From Myxococcota bacterium (GTDB lineage: Bacteria; Myxococcota_A; UBA796), in assembly GCA_029251165.1 (NCBI GenBank), contig JAQXDW010000103.1:57396-121395 (forward strand): DNA of 64,000 nucleotides, given 5' to 3'. Each line of letters opens with the position of its first letter. Positions within the stretch are counted from its first letter, which is position 1. This document shows, in pieces, positions 63,324-64,000 of this stretch. The translations under genes and the position numbers were made by a program. The notes under the pieces were generated by a model that was not told the origin of the DNA, did no database searches, and saw only the letters and a list, made by a program, of their open reading frames with translations.

Positions 63324-64000
63324 GTGTCCAGGTTCATTGTCATCGAAGGTCTGATCGGGGTCGGGAAGACCTCCCTCTGCAAGATTCTCCGGGAAGAATG
63401 GGGTGCGGATCTGGTCCTGGAGCCCTCTGATGTGAACCCGTTCCTCGCCAGCTTCTACGCTGATCCAGATCGGTTCGCTTTCCCGGCGCAGATGTTCTAC
63501 CTCGCCAGCCGCTATGCCCAGCAGCTTCGGCTCAAGCAGACGGGACTGTTCACCAAGTTCTACGTGGCCGACTACCTGTTTCGGAAGGACCAGCTGTTCG
63601 CCGAGCAGACCCTCAAGGGCCACGAGCTGGATCTGTACTACCAGTTCGCCAGCCTCCTCAGCAGCTCGGGCTCGATCCCACGTCCAGACTTTGTCCTCTT
63701 TCTCGATGCACCGACCTCGGTCATCATGGATCGGATCAAGGGCCGAGCGATCAACTCCGAGCAGACCATCCAGCCGGAGTACCTCAACGATCTCCGGCGC
63801 CGCTACTACGCGCTGTGGGAGCGCTACGAGCAGGCTCCCGTCTACGTCGTCGAGACGACGGACTGGGACTATGTCGGAGACCCTGAGGCTCGCGCACGGA
63901 TGCTGCGGCTCATCCAAGGTTTCCTGGATGGCGAGCCGGTTGAGGAGGCTCCGAATCGCTTCCAGAAGCTGGTGACCGGTCAGCTGAGCCTGTTCGAGGA
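63324..64000 (+). CDS. Deoxynucleoside kinase (3' end outside window)
   Basis: This dNK/dGK-dCK-type kinase phosphorylates deoxynucleosides for salvage. The visible 225 codons from GTG 63324 (AGGAG at 63314-63318) contain the P-loop GLIGVGKT (residues 9-16), EPSDVNPFLASFY, the DYLF segment in place of the DRS/ERS motif, and the lid-like MDRIKGRAINSEQ. The frame is open to the right edge, and the residues after QGFLDGEP look like a start of a linker or extra region. It is oriented away from the BASS operon. Confidence 0.85.
   Translation, partial: MSRFIVIEGLIGVGKTSLCKILREEWGADLVLEPSDVNPFLASFYADPDRFAFPAQMFYLASRYAQQLRLKQTGLFTKFYVADYLFRKDQLFAEQTLKGHELDLYYQFASLLSSSGSIPRPDFVLFLDAPTSVIMDRIKGRAINSEQTIQPEYLNDLRRRYYALWERYEQAPVYVVETTDWDYVGDPEARARMLRLIQGFLDGEPVEEAPNRFQKLVTGQLSLFE

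Overview
The window is densely coded, high-G+C DNA from a Gram-negative bacterium. It has short lipoprotein signal peptides, type IV pilus retraction ATPases, AddAB rather than RecBCD, GreB, and a membrane-bound cytochrome-type urate oxidase. Gene content and style suggest Myxococcota or a related deltaproteobacterial lineage, but this is an inference; there is no rRNA marker here. I see no tRNA, rRNA, CRISPR array, insertion sequence or phage gene. Genes are packed tightly, with many ATGA/TGATG overlaps and several convergent genes whose 3' ends overlap.

Left part (1-17.5 kb). A minus-strand operon encodes a HAD phosphatase, a LarA-like (DUF2088) protein and a fatty acyl-CoA reductase cut by the window edge. 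Next come an FKBP lipoprotein with greB, then a divergent pair encoding a tandem YkgJ-type Cys-cluster protein and an ABC-class ATPase. The DNA-repair helicase-nuclease AddB-AddA follows, then a DPP IV-type S9 peptidase and a secreted START-domain protein.

Centre (17.5-38.1 kb): the most unusual region. Two paralogous four-gene modules each encode a coiled-coil protein, a ~290-330 aa helical protein, an intact GHKL (Hsp90/MutL-type) ATPase, and a very large protein (1822 or 1095 aa) whose N-terminus is a degenerate GHKL fold. Module A is collinear on the plus strand. Module B is split into two convergent transcripts, and its ATPase and large gene are translationally coupled to an oligopeptidase B gene. 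An aldehyde dehydrogenase/iron alcohol dehydrogenase operon lies between the modules. I do not recognise this system; a two-component chaperone-like or conformational machine is a hypothesis.

Right part (38.1-64 kb). A ~0.67 kb stretch without a convincing gene precedes a membrane M50 protease, a TerB-like protein, a HEAT-repeat/PilT fusion, PilT, a degenerate aldehyde dehydrogenase-like protein and a GH92 mannosidase lipoprotein. A purine-degradation set follows: UraH, a fused allantoicase/OHCU decarboxylase, allantoinase and, divergently, PuuD. After a few orphan genes and a PA14-tailed GT-C glycosyltransferase, a six-gene minus-strand operon encodes a BASS-family transporter, a queuosine-salvage (DUF2419) protein, a Nudix hydrolase, XdhA, XdhB and a frameshifted YceB-like lipoprotein. 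Together XdhAB, PuuD, UraH, UraD, AllB and Alc would take xanthine to ureidoglycolate plus urea. A deoxynucleoside kinase runs off the right edge.
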